DNA of 64,000 nucleotides from Echinarachnius parma (lineage: Eukaryota; Echinodermata; Echinoidea; Clypeasteroida; Echinarachniidae): the NCBI GenBank assembly GCA_037951105.1, contig JBAMJV010001409.1, positions 1 to 64,000 of the forward strand, written 5' to 3'. Positions 23,214 through 34,380 of this stretch are shown here, in pieces. Each line of letters begins with the position of its first letter. Within the stretch, counting starts at the first letter, position 1. A program made the translations under genes and the position numbers. The notes under the pieces are model-generated. The model made no database searches. It was not told where the DNA came from and worked only from the letters and a program-made list of their open reading frames with translations.

Positions 23214-23329
23214 TCTATCCCACATCTAAATGGTCCACTCGGCCCATACTTGTTTTCATTTGCATCACTTCAAACTGACTAAAATGGTTTGTATAACTCA
23301 TTGCACTATTTTTTTGTTCCTTGGGTCTG

Positions 23330-23710
23330 TGGTTATATTTTGGTCTCACTTAGTGGTCACTAAAATCGAAGTTAGCAAGACTTCATTAGCAGAGCTCTAT
23401 GCCCTTAGCTAGGCTAGGGGTGACTTGCGAATGGAGAGAGTACCATACTCCTGTGGTTACATCCGTAGCTCAAACTGATGTGGTGGCTCTAAATATGAAA
23501 ATGAAAACAACAATCGTATTGGCCACCCACTTGCTCGATTGATTACGTTTCCAATTTTGAGCCACCATATATCGGACGTAACCAGTACCGGTAAGACGAG
23601 TCGCAGGAATGCGATATTCTCTCTCCAATCACGTCACAAGTCGCCCCTAGCTAACGGCATAGCTGCTGGTGAAGTCCCGCTAACTTCTTTTTCAGCGACC
23701 ACGATTATTA
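23330..23710. mobile_element. Fold-back element with ~130 bp arms
   Basis: The left arm, about 23335-23500, contains GTGGTCACTAAAATCGAAGTTAGCAA and TTAGCTAGGCTAGGGGTGACTTG. It is matched in reverse by the right arm at about 23555-23705 (CAAGTCGCCCCTAGCTAACGG and GCTAACTTCTTTTTCAGCGACCAC). The arms have diverged moderately. No coding frame. Confidence 0.65.
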
Positions 23711-24234
23711 CGTCGCAGCGACGTAAACATCGATTTAAGTGGTAAACAAATTACTTACAGTTTGACAAAAATATTACAACAGACCATGAATGATAAGAAA
23801 AGAGTGCAACTGCAAGGAGTTACCAAATACGAACCTTTAGTCAGTTACTTAGAAGTGATGCAAATGAAAACCGTCAGCGTCATTGAGTATTGACAGACTG
23901 TCAAGAGACAAGACTTAATTGTCATGTCATTCATGTCTGCCCCAATTTACTAGTAATGATGGATTTTAAAGACACCTAAGTATTTGCGCGCACGAACCGT
24001 ATAATACTGAAATAAATCCAAGATAATTGTCTACTCATGAATTAGACTAGTATTAGTAAGCTGTTAATTCTGACGACGGCGCGACCAATGCATGCATATG
24101 GCGTACGTTAATTTTACTGGATGGTGCCGCGCGCGCACCGGATATCCGGATCGAGCCGTATAGTCAGACACGTCACATCCATCAAGTTAGCTCCGAAAAA
24201 ATATCATCTCAATGGCATATAAAATTGTACAAAA

Positions 24235-24892
24235 GGAAGGCGTATCTTTAGATAGGCCCTTCTGCCAAACAAATATGGACAATTTCGTAGTCACATTTGT
24301 AAGGCAGAAGGCGTATCTAAAGATACGCCCTTCTGCCAGACGATAGCAGGACGATACCGGGCGAGATCTCCACGTATCTAAAGATACACCCTTCTGCCGT
24401 ACAAAAGCAACTATGAATTTGTTCAAATTTGTTTGGCAGAAAGGCGTATCTTTTTTTAAATGGTCCTAGACAAAGAAATATCAAGTTCAGAATCAATTTT
24501 AAAATTTAAAAATAATATTTCATATGTCGGCTTTCAACTAGAATCAACCCCGCAATAAAAATTCTACGTCCAAAGCTTCAACAGAGGGTTGAATATGTCA
24601 AACTTCAAAGGCATTTTTCTCGGTGTTGAGATCCCGGCGCGACACTCGAGATACGCCCTTTTGCCAGACGGCGGCCGTGCCATATAACGTACGCGTATTG
24701 ATTGAGCGGTCGTGCAAACAAAGTCGCGCGCGCGAACCACTAGATAGCCGTGGTTCCGTAAGTCTTAGTAATTAATTGCATTGTTCTCAAATTACAGAAA
24801 CATATCAGACCCCATGAGAGTATGATTGATATTCAATTATAGTACCAAAACTACTAAGCATTGGTTTTATAATGCCCGGCGGTCCCCTTTAA
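24235..24892. mobile_element. TTAA element end with five GGCAGAAGGCGTATCT hairpin units
   Basis: The best hairpin is at 24303-24337: GGCAGAAGGCGTATCT, two bases, then the near-exact inverse. Further complete or half units lie at 24238-24267, 24371-24398, 24434-24451 and 24649-24665. The right end GCCCGGCGGTCCCCTTTAA (24875-24892) is that of the AAAGGGGACC family. The left boundary is uncertain (perhaps near 23955). Units of the same type lie inverted at 9990-10340. Confidence 0.6.
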
Positions 24893-25917
24893 ACTAAAGA
24901 GAGAGTAACGACCAAGTTGAGAGGGAGCTTTCCTTAAAAAGGGGTGATTTTTAGCACTCATTAAAACAACCCACAAAGAGGGTACTTTTCAGTTGCACAA
25001 GTTTTAGACGTTAGGGTCCATTTCAGAGGTTGATGGACAAGGGTGGGTAGCGCTTTTGTATGAGAGTTCCCCCCACCCCCCTCCCCCCCCCCCCCGCCCC
25101 GGGGGGAATGTGTAAAAGAGAGTTGGAGAAGAGCGGAAACTTATCGGAATCAAACAGCACAAACATAATAAATGGGTGGCGCACAGCATTAAACACAATA
25201 GTTTGCTCTGACTAGTACTGGAATGTAGAATATGAGGAATGAAACGCATCATGATGTTGGATGATATTAAGAATGGCCCGTATGGAGATTTCAGAAGAAG
25301 AGCAACGGACAGAGAATTGTCACGACGATGAGGATCTGCTATTGAGCATAATGAACATAAGAAGAACATAGAAATAAATACATAAATAATAATAATCTCA
25401 TACAAGAGTTGTTTACAAATATTACGTCACTATAATATTCCCATTAACAATCCTAAAGGGATTTAGTAACATTGTTCACATCCTCAAAACTTACTTGCAC
25501 CTCTAATGGTTCTCTCAACCATTATCATATTCATATTAAAAATGAAAGCACGAGACAGGTTTCGATTTTTCCATTTCGTTCATAACATATTTACGATGGA
25601 AGTGTTTAGATTAGAGATTGTCTATGAGATAATTGCATGCCGTGTACAAAGTAAGTAAAATGATATTGGTGAATATCACTTTGCATTTTTGCTCATATCT
25701 CAGCCAAAAACATCCGATTTATGTGAGATATTCACATGTTACTTTGTGGACATATCTGATCACTCCAATACATGTTTTTTTAATCACTCATCACTTTTTT
25801 TCACTTGGCAACACATTACTAGTTCCCTTTTAGCAAACTAAAAATAAAACAACAATTAATAAAACTGCATCGAGTGTACAATTTAAAACTGGAGAATTGT
25901 AACAATAAATAAGAGTC
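24893..25917. other. Intergenic, low-complexity and MITE remnants
   Basis: No gene is seen. There is a C-rich block at 25071-25100. From about 25452 (AAAGGGATTTAGTAACATTG) to 25832 (CATTACTAGTTCCCTTT) lies a probable TTAA-type MITE related to the one at 55372-55507. Confidence 0.5.
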
Positions 25918-25963
25918 TTCAAAAGTCTTCGTGGCTTGATGGTTTGAGCACCGGTCTAACAAT
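25918..25963 (+). pseudogene. Truncated tRNA-like 5' half, duplicate of 26152-26197
   Basis: The 46 bases are the same as the start of the tRNA-like gene 234 bases downstream, including the leading TTCAAAA, apart from one base (CTAACAAT against CTAGCAAT). The match stops in the anticodon loop and AT-rich sequence follows. The T arm is missing. Confidence 0.75.
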
Positions 25964-26158
25964 TAATTATTTAAATATTTCTAGTCAGTTTCCTCTATGT
26001 TTGAATTTAATTAATACAAAAAGTTGTTTCACTTCGCGTGATCCTGCGCCTTTCTCTATAAAAGTTGATTTAATTATCCTTGGGATTGGCCCAGTTTATA
26101 TAGCTTCTGACTAATCGAGCATTGAAAAGGGTTTCATGGGAACGCCCGCCATTCAAAA

Positions 26159-26230
26159 GTCTTCGTGGCTTGATGGTTTGAGCACCGGTCTAGCAATCCG
26201 GAGGTCTCGGGTTCGATTCCCGGCGAAGCC
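26159..26230 (+). tRNA. tRNA-like gene, anticodon AGC (Ala by anticodon)
   Basis: The 72 bases fold as a cloverleaf. The acceptor stem 26159-26165/26224-26230 has one T/C mismatch. The D stem is GCTT/GAGC. The anticodon stem 26185-26189/26197-26201 has one mismatch, its loop is CTAGCAA, and the anticodon AGC is at 26192-26194. The T arm has the B box GGTTCGATTCC. The A box (TGGCTTGATGG) is also present and a T5 terminator follows at 26233-26237. The acceptor lacks the G3-U70 pair normal for tRNA-Ala, so it may be a tRNA pseudogene or a tRNA-derived SINE head rather than a working tRNA. Confidence 0.5.
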
Positions 26231-26805
26231 TATTTTTATCATACAAAGATATAACTTGATAGAATAATTACCGCAATATTTCGGAGTTCGATTGGTCACG
26301 ATTCCAAGGTTTCCTCATCAAACTTTCATATAACTATAGTTACTGGTCTACTATGTTATCAGAAATCACCAGCTTGTCCGTAATACTGCCATTCTTTCTG
26401 CAAAACCAAGGACACGTAAAGGGGCAACGGGATGAAGAGTTGGTGTCAGTGGGTATGTAGTGTGTATTCGACAAAGGATGCTGTCCACCAAATCAAACCT
26501 GTTTAGTTCAACACTTGGCTTAGTAACAATTCACGGAGGTTGGCCAACAGCAATGTAAGGGATCTCGTATATAATATTGTTAAATCCACCATACTAACTT
26601 AGGGACCATCAAGTTCAAATTTAAGTTCAAGTTCAAGTTGAGTTTATTGTCCATGAGGAAATTTGTTGCGTTACATGCAATAATCGGAGAATACAAAATA
26701 TTTACAACAAAATATACATTTATATAAATCAAAGGTCTTTTCATAATTTTTTTTCAAAATAACTATTAGTATGTTCATAATAAATTTAAGACAAAAAAAA
26801 AATGC
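26231..26805. other. Intergenic, no gene
   Basis: Nothing coding is seen. At 26616-26690 a (TTCAAG)n-like run leads into TTTATTGTCCATGAGGAAAT. That resembles the simple-repeat 3' end of a LINE or SINE, but no body of such an element is recognisable. Confidence 0.45.
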
Positions 26806-27170
26806 TTAAAGCCCAAGTCCAGTTTCGGGAAAGTAGCCGAATACATCTATATTGATCATTATTGTTGAATATGTATTGAAATAGGTCTTGTGTGGTAAAA
26901 TCCGAACCTAAGCATCGTTAAATACAGAAATATCGGAAGAAAACCGCGTGGTCGTAATACACGTAGCGTATAGGCGATTCCGCGTTGGCGATATCTATCT
27001 CATCGGAATAGATATATAATCTTGCAAATATATGTAGGCGTTCTTGGCCGAAATGTGGAGTTCCTATATTACGTCATAATTATATTCTTTCACATTCATG
27101 GTCAATACAGAGCTTCTCATTTCATTTGTTTTGAGAGGGGGGCGTTTCCAAAACTGGCCTTTATCTTTGA
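26806..27170. mobile_element. TTAA MITE family 2, copy 1
   Basis: The element runs from TTAAAGCCCAAGTCCAGTTT to GGCGTTTCCAAAACTGG plus a degenerate TTAA-like end. The interior shares GGGAAAGTAGCCGAA, AAATCCGAACCTAAGCATCG and GGCGATATCTATC with the copies at 34971-35440 and 60299-60789. No coding region. Confidence 0.75.
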
Positions 27171-27642
27171 ACACATAGGTGTTTAAAGACATCTTCAAAT
27201 AATATGTATTTTGATTATTTTAGTAATTGTACGTGTCCAAAATGTATACCCATATACCAACATTTGTCATATCAAATAATTTTATATTATTCAACATCAA
27301 TATCATCGGTTTTGGTCTTCCGAATTTCTCCCGTATTAACTCATTAAACATGTTAATGAAATATATTTTGAATAGAAGTGTACGAACTTGACATTCTCCA
27401 CTGGAGAAGTTTAACTGTAGACATTAACATTGCAATGACTTAGCAAATGTCACTTTGCATTATCGCTTATTTCTTGGTCATATAGCATTAGTTTACTCTG
27501 CAATGTTTACACATCACTCAGTGATATGATATTACAGACATTCACATTTACATTAACTCTTCTCCAGTTGTTACCCATGTCAAACAAGTTACTAGACTCA
27601 TTTAACCATATCTTGGTAATGTTCACAGTTTTCTAAGTGATA

Positions 27643-28181
27643 TTAAAGGGGTAGTTTAGTTTTGGTAGAGAGGGCGCTGCACATCAAATTTTTTTTGTGA
27701 GGTAATGAAAAACTGAGTGTCGAATTTGAGAAAACATGCAATTTGAATGGCAGAATAAACTTTGTTTGGTTAAAATCGACCCAGAAACGGCTGAAATATC
27801 AATAAATATATCTGGACCTATAATTATTTGGGGCCCAAATAATTAGCTGAATTTTTCAAAAAATAAAAAAAATGCTTTCACTTTTAATTTTTCAAAAGCG
27901 TTTTTTAAATAGTTGTTGATGATCTCTCTATTTAATCATTATTTCAATAAAAAATATCAAGCATAATTTTGTATGAAAAATGGTTGAATCTAATCCCTTT
28001 TTAGAAAGCGCCCTCTTCTGTTTTAATGGCTCTTTTTTAATGATAACGGGCTTTTTACTTAGTCGTTTGTAATTTTGTATACCTTTCGAGCATGGTGGAG
28101 TTATAGCTATTAGTTTATAATGTTACTGTCCAGGTTTGGTTACTAAAGTTCAGCCTTACCAAAACTGTACTACCCCTTTAA
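27643..28181. mobile_element. TTAA MITE family 1, copy 1 (full)
   Basis: TTAA flanks at 27643-27646 and 28178-28181 enclose inverted ends AGGGGTAGTTTAGTTTTGG and CCAAAACTGTACTACCCCT, about 540 bp in all. The interior is AT-rich and carries TTTCGAGCATGGTGGAGTTATA, a family signature. TTAA points to a piggyBac-type target preference. No coding region. Confidence 0.85.
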
Positions 28182-29081
28182 TTGTGTCAGATCACTCAAC
28201 CACTCAAAAATGTGATACTTTTTACAATAACCCACTTAAACTTTTACATGTAGACTTCATTATTGCTTGTAAGGTGTAACTGTCTTTAATAGTAATTTCA
28301 GTTACCTAACATGTATATTTTTTCCTTGATGTTTTGAAACCATAAGCATGCTCCGAACAAAAGTGAAATAACGACCAATTTTTACTGATCTCAAAAATTT
28401 GATCTCATTATTTCATCTGTGACTATGAAAATGTACTTGTAACAAACAAAAACATTCAGCCTGGCAACAATGCAACTCGTACAATGTGTTATTGAAATGT
28501 GTAATGTATACATGGGCAAATGACAGTCTTGCATTGGGTGTAACCAAAACAGCCATTCTCCAAACAAAAGGAGAATTCACCTCGACAATAACGATGTATT
28601 TTGCAGCATTTTACTTTTGACATGGCTTTATATTCATGTCTACAACTGCAGGTCTAACAAATACACTGCAACTGAGGTACCGGTTTAAAGGGAAACTAAC
28701 AGGTATGTCAATTTGTTTCAAATACAAGTAGGATCATTTAATAACGCTTATACCTAAATAGTGGAATCACAGTTTGCTACCAAAACAATTATTAAACTGC
28801 ATATTATACAAATAAAACTTATTTCCCCAGTTTCAAATTTGGGAGTCTTTTAGTAGCTGTGTAGGAGACCTTACAGACGTCAATTGCGAAGAAAAATATA
28901 GACTCTCCCACCAATTTTAACACTTTTGTCATTAAATGTAAAATTCATCCCGAGAAACACCAGAGCGGAAACTTAACTTCAATATCGTCTTTTGTCGATC
29001 AATTTAACAAAAACCCACACAAAATAGTAATTTATCACACACTTTGGTCAATTACAAATCAAAATCGTTGGTCACAGTTGC
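28182..29081. other. Intergenic, AT-rich, no gene
   Basis: I see neither coding frames nor strong repeat ends here, apart from a TTTAAAGGGAAACTAACAGG stretch at about 28685 that resembles a solo TTAA-MITE end. Confidence 0.5.
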
Positions 29082-29205
29082 TTAAAGGGGTAGTACAGTT
29101 TTGGTAAGGCTGAGATTTAGTAACCAGAACCTGCACAATAACATTACAAATTAATAGTAATTATAACTCCACCATGCTCGAAACGTTACAAACCAGAGCA
29201 AAATA
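29082..29205. mobile_element. TTAA MITE family 1, copy 2 (partial)
   Basis: It begins TTAAAGGGGTAGTACAGTTT and carries ACTCCACCATGCTCGAAA, then loses similarity at about 29205. It is a one-ended fragment, in the same orientation as the copy at 29415. Confidence 0.75.
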
Positions 29206-29414
29206 ACTGTGATTTCGTATTAGCAATTTTTTATTCGGATGGTCATATCTTAGCCAATACGTTACATATTCGATTTATTTTCAACATTTAGAAATAATTT
29301 GATTTGCTCTTTTCAAAAATGAAGTTCAATTTGAGAAGTTCTAACAATAGATTTGCATGATGTCACAACTTCGGCACTCTGGTGAAAGAACATGTAAAGC
29401 AACTTCCTTTTTTT

Positions 29415-29955
29415 TTAAAGGGGTAGTACAGTTTTGGTAAGGCTGAACTTTAGTAACCAAACCTGGACAGTAACATTACAAACTAATAGTTATAACTCCA
29501 CCATGATCGAAATGTATACAAAATTACAAACGACTAAGTAAAAATCCCGTTATCATTCAAAAAGATCCATTAAAACACAAGAGAGCGCTTTCTAAAAAGG
29601 TATTAGTTTCAACCATTGTCCATAAAAAATTATGCGTGTGATGTTTTATTTAAATAATGATTGAATAGAGAGATCATCAACAACTATTACAAAAACGCTT
29701 TTGACAATTTTTTAAAAAGTGCAAGCATTTTTTTTTTTTTTTTTTAAATCATCTTATTATTGGGCCGCAAATAATTATAAGATCAGATATATTTATTGAA
29801 ATTTCAGCCATTTCTGGGTCGATTTTGACCAAATAAAGTTTATTCTGCCATTAAAATTGCATGTTCTCTCGAATTCGACACTCAGTTTTTCATTACCTCA
29901 CAACAAAATTGTGATGTGCAGCGCCCTCTCTACCAAAACTAAACTACCCCTTTAA
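29415..29955. mobile_element. TTAA MITE family 1, copy 3 (full, inverted)
   Basis: TTAA at 29415-29418 and 29952-29955 flank AGGGGTAGTACAGTTTTGG and CCAAAACTAAACTACCCCT. The element lies in the opposite orientation to copy 1 and is about 540 bp. It is separated from copy 1 by some 1.2 kb, so the pair can form an inverted-repeat structure. Confidence 0.85.
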
Positions 29956-30743
29956 GTAGTAATAAATAGCATGTCTTAGCACTGAGCTGCATCTGCTCAG
30001 AGAAGATTCAAATTTCCATGACCTTTCAACAAATCAATTAGGCCAGAACATGCCATGTACACTGTTCATTATTCAATTAAAATCAATTAAATTCATTAAT
30101 GGTTTATTTCACTAAAAAAAAAAAAAATCAAATGTTACACACATTGCATGATTGCAAAATACATACAACGCTAGCCCAAAGGCTGAAATGTTGAGGTTAA
30201 GTTCATTTATGATATTCAAATTAACATGTGGTACTGTAACAAACAAACAAAATAGTCAAAACAGAGATATAATGTTTTGTTAAATGTGCACATTTCGAAT
30301 AGAATTCGAAACAATTGTTAAAAGAAAATGCATGCATAACTGTGGTTTAGATTAATGCAAGGTACATATAAATAGGAAGTAAAAACTTTAATTGGCAGTT
30401 TAAAAGATCAAAGAGGTTTGGTTTTGCACTATTACTAAATATGTTTTTTTTATTTTTTTATATTGATTTAACGTTGGTTTATATCTTAGAGATTTGTTTT
30501 GTTGGTAGCCTATCGACCATAATGTAAAAGCCTTTATCACTGATATACAGAAAATCGAATTTATCAAACGAAGCTGTTGTCATTTGATGGCAATTATACG
30601 TCATATTAAAATCGGTTAGGCAAAACATGTATTAAAGCAAATTCAAGCAAATTCAAAGCAAATTCAAATTAACAAAGAACCTGTGATGCCTACTGATTCG
30701 ATTAACTCTTTTGGGGTTGATTCATATCTCGTTATAAAGTTAC
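29956..30743. other. Intergenic, AT-rich, no gene
   Basis: Only short A and T runs are seen. Further exons of the minus-strand gene whose first coding exon ends at 30744 would be expected in this direction, but I could not recognise one. Confidence 0.45.
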
Positions 30744-30949
30744 CTTTGTAGGCTTTGCGGCTCTTCTTCATCTGGCTGTTGCTGCTGTATGTTATATTTG
30801 GCCTCGACAAACCGGCGAGATGATGAGATGGACGGGTACTTCAGTGAGAGGAAGATGACGCAGGCGAGCGATAAAACAGCAAGGAAGACAACAAATTTGC
30901 GAGCTGTTGGCCTTCCAGAACACCTAATATCCCTCAAACTAACAGACAT
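30744..30949 (-). CDS. First coding exon of a type II membrane protein
   Basis: From the ATG at 30949 the frame reads MSVSLRDIRCSGRPTARKFV, then a hydrophobic helix (about residues 19-36, VVFLAVLSLACVIFLSL), then a Ser/Arg- and Gln/Glu-rich stem. It ends at a donor (CTACAAAG/GTAACTT) in phase 2 after 206 bases. A short basic cytosolic tail, one membrane anchor and a luminal stem are the N-terminal design of Golgi glycosyltransferases and sulfotransferases. No catalytic exon is seen, so the identity is open. The longer frame upstream starts at a TTG and is not preferred. Confidence 0.5.
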
Positions 30950-31239
30950 TGTGCATTGGATATGGCCAGATGAACGGGGCAAACAGTAACAGTTTCCGAG
31001 GTGAAACGAGAAACAGGCAAATATCAGCCACAGGTTTGGTCAAATTTAACAAGATTTGAAATCCGACATTGTACCATGAAATGTGCGCAATGATGCATAT
31101 TGTATCCGTAAACGATTCCCAAAGCATTGACACCACAAGTAGGTTGACCGAATATATTTCGAAATATGTATTTAATAGTACACGTTCACCGCGTTTGTTT
31201 TGGTACTGTATTGTGTACTCTACTGTATGTCTTTTGTGA

Positions 31240-31400
31240 GCGGTCCATTCATTTCATTTCATTTTTTTCATTTCAAAGACTTTATTTTCTGCAATCAAAC
31301 AAATCAGTTACAACAAATATGGATAATAATATAGAACATGAGGTATGCAAACAATATACAAAATATAGAACAAAACTACTTATACATGAGTAAGAGTAAG
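31240..31400. repeat. CATTT repeats and A/T-rich retroposon-like tail
   Basis: A (CATTT)n run at about 31247-31276 is followed by AAAGACTTTATTTTCTGCAA. This looks like the 3' end of a dispersed retroposon. No coding body is identified. Confidence 0.35.
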
Positions 31401-31665
31401 TTATACGTTGGGCCATAGCGTGTATAAATAATGAAAGCAGAAGGTCGCCGTTATAAGCAAAAGCTTGAGCAGACGGTCAACCGATTCAACACTTATGTGT
31501 GAAAGTTTTGTTTTTGCATGGTTGCACGGTGAGTAAACACAGATAAAGTCAGTTTCTTTTTCATCAAAATGATTTCCAGAATGTATTTTCATAGTGCAGT
31601 TATTGTGGCAGGGGAGTGGCAGTCTTTGATAATTGACTAGTATACAAATAATGAAGGTTTATGAT

Positions 31666-31781
31666 TGCAATGGTACGAATATTTGCATGAGGTAAAAGAT
31701 GACTATCCACTCTACAAGGCGGAGCCGAGTTGACTGGAACATTCCATCTTTCACCGAATGCAAATATTCGTACAATTGCAC
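31666..31781. repeat. Fold-back repeat, GTACGAATATTTGCAT arms
   Basis: The arms TTGCAATGGTACGAATATTTGCAT (31666 onward) and its near inverse ATGCAAATATTCGTACAATTGCA (to about 31781) flank a centre that is itself partly palindromic. Probable small MITE. Confidence 0.6.
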
Positions 31782-31961
31782 GAATGGAAAAAACATTCAT
31801 TATTTGTTTTATATGACACCTAGGTGTAAAAACTAAAATCGATCCTTAAATAGATCCTTTTCATTTGATATTTTGGGGAATTTACACGTTACCGCCCCTG
31901 GCCCAGCTCTGGCAAGCTCTGTGCGCTGTTGCTTGCACAAAACAACTACATGTACATGAAA

Positions 31962-32003
31962 GTACCATTGCACGATTATGACGTCAAAATCGTGCAATGG
32001 TAC
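31962..32003. repeat. Perfect 16 bp-arm hairpin with TGACGTCA in the loop
   Basis: GTACCATTGCACGATT is followed by ATGACGTCAA and the exact inverse AATCGTGCAATGGTAC. The loop contains the CRE consensus TGACGTCA, itself a palindrome. The arm shares TGCAATGGTAC with the fold-back repeat 300 bases upstream. Confidence 0.75.
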
Positions 32004-32057
32004 AAGTCCACGAATGTAATGTGACCTGAATTCAACCAATCACATTGCGAGAACATG

Positions 32058-32583
32058 TTACAGGGATAGTTGAGTGTTGGTATAGAAGGGCACTTCGCAT
32101 AATTTTTTTTTGGTGAGATAATGAAAAACTGATTGTCAAATTTGAAAGAACATATAATTTCAACAAAATCGGTCAAAAAACGGCTGAAATATCCATAAGC
32201 ATGTTTGTATTAAAAAATTCTTCACCAGGGGATATTTTGACTTTTAGGAACAAAATTTTAAAAATGGTTAAAGACTACTGCGAACAAATCTAAATAGGTT
32301 TTTAAAAAGTTGTTGATGATATCTCTATTAAATCATTATTTTAACAAAACATTTAATGCACAATTTTGTATGAAAAAGAGCTAAAACCAATGTTTTTTAG
32401 AGAGCGCCCTCTTGAGTTATAACGGCTCTTTTTGGATGATAACGGGGGTTTTACTTAGCCGTGTTTAAGTGTGTATACTTTTCGAGCATGGTGAAGTTAT
32501 AACTATTTTGTTTGTACCGTAATGGTGCAGGTTTTTGCGGGATACTAAAGTTAAGTTTGACCAATACTCAACTATCCCTTTAA
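32058..32583. mobile_element. TTAA MITE family 1, copy 4 (diverged)
   Basis: The ends ACAGGGATAGTTGAGTGTTGG and ACCAATACTCAACTATCCCTTTAA enclose the family interior (TTTTCGAGCATGGTGAAGTTAT). The right TTAA is at 32580-32583 and the left one is mutated to TTAC. Size about 525 bp. Confidence 0.8.
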
Positions 32584-34380
32584 TGTGTACAATTATATTA
32601 TAGTCTAAATTGTCGGTAGTATTACAGTATATGTCCACCATGTATTTAAGACGAGTAAAAGGGGAGGTAGTTTTTCAGGGGGAATCAAGAGAATGCAAGT
32701 GCAGACTTTAAAAGAGCCATATTGAAATTCACCTTATATCACACAATTATCTTCATGCTATGTTTAGTCCATTCTCCACATGCAAAGTTTTTGAGTGATA
32801 TCCAACTTTTGTTTTGTTTTTGTTTTCATCGAGTCCAAAGTCAGTTCGTTTAAATTGTTTGACGTATCAATCCTTGTCTAATTTTATCTTAATTCATCAA
32901 CTTCATTTAATTACATAGTCTTTTTCCAAATTGTCTCTTTCGCTTTAAGTTTTCCAACCCGGTCACCGTCGTCGTCGTCGGTCTCGGTCTCTAGGGTGTC
33001 AACGTTTCACCTTGTCTAATTCGCTCTCTACACCCAGTCGTGGTCGTCGCCTTTGACTTCTAGATCACTTTCTACGTCGTACACCAGATCGATGACCACC
33101 AGAAACAGATTGGTCAGGGCCACTTGACATCGAGGAGCTCCACCCCACCCTCGGAGACTCACCAACACTGATGTCTGTCGACGCCACCACCCTCGGACGC
33201 TCACCATCGTCGATGTCTGCCGACATCATCACTGTGATATCGTTTCTCTCCGCCCTGTCATTGTCATTGTATTGTCTGTGTCTATGTTCCGTACAATGCA
33301 GTTCTTGGAAGTTTAGCTTGATGTGTCCTAGTTGTCCACACTACTTGCTGCTCTTTAAGATGTAGCCGAACATCTTGCCAAATGCTGCGCTTTGAACTCT
33401 TCGAGAAGAATAATGTCTCGCAAATTTGCACGGTCAATGTCATATGAGTATTACGCCCTCACGCGTGCATGCCAACACAGTGTACTTTATCCCCGCGAGT
33501 GCGTATACCCCAAACACATCACACACAGTACTGCAGCTGCGCTTAACTGCACACACCAGCTATATAACAACGCCGACGCTCTGGTGTGGCAAGCCATCAA
33601 CACACCGTATGAAACCGGTAGGAGAAGAACAAGAAAAAACAATCAAAATGTCTTACAAAATATTAAATAAATATTCTGTTCCCCATTCATCTCGATAGAA
33701 CAGCATCAAATAATGACACAATGACGGCTTTCCTGTAGGGAAAATAACACCACGTTCAAAACTCTCCGAACAGCTCAAAACTATTGCAAGCTAATTGTCA
33801 CATCATTTCCATACATCACACATACAATTGTTTAATCTAATCTAGCAATGAAACTGTATTATAAGATGAAGATATCTATTTGAGACTTAAGTATATTTGG
33901 GGGAAATTTTTTTTTCGCCAACTACAACAATTGCAATCGGGTATACACGAGCAAGAATTTCAGTTCACCAAGACAAGGAATGCATGATCTAGCAGAAAAG
34001 GGAATTTTTGCTTACATTTTCGAGAAAGTAGTATCTATTTTGCCTTGTCACAAGAGTTTCAAAGAGATCTAAAGTATAAACTTTTTTGTCATGTTCAAAA
34101 AGTGATGAATGGTTGATCTGATATGTCAACTGAGTAATATGCGAAAATTCCATGTTACATGGATGTTATAATTGCCGAGTAATGATCAAAAATACAAAGT
34201 GATATTTGTAACTCATTGTAGTGATTTTGTACACGGTTATGACCATCCAGTGGATAGTTACAAATTAAAAACCCCTCAATAATGAATATCTTTTCAACGA
34301 CATGAACAAAAGGGAAATTCGAAAAAACGAAACCTGTCCCATGCTTTTATTCAATTTAATACAAATACAACAAGGTAGGC
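32584..34380. other. Mostly intergenic; GC-rich stretch and a 42 bp tandem pair
   Basis: No convincing gene is seen. 32950-33230 is GC-richer than its surroundings and contains two tandem 39-base copies, period 42, at 33145-33183 and 33187-33225 (each starting CCACCCTCGGA). An open frame from 33413 reads MSRKFARSMSYEYYALTRAC, with a donor-like ACCG/GTAGG at about 33618. It could be an exon but nothing else supports it. Confidence 0.4.

Noticed and set aside
24235-24665. Regular short repeats that could suggest a CRISPR array
   Set aside because: Units are palindromic, of unequal completeness and spacing, and the genome is eukaryotic.
33413-33618. Possible first exon starting MSRKFARSMSYEYY
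   Set aside because: Donor-like site is weak, no upstream or downstream partner and no recognisable feature; mentioned only in the intergenic entry.
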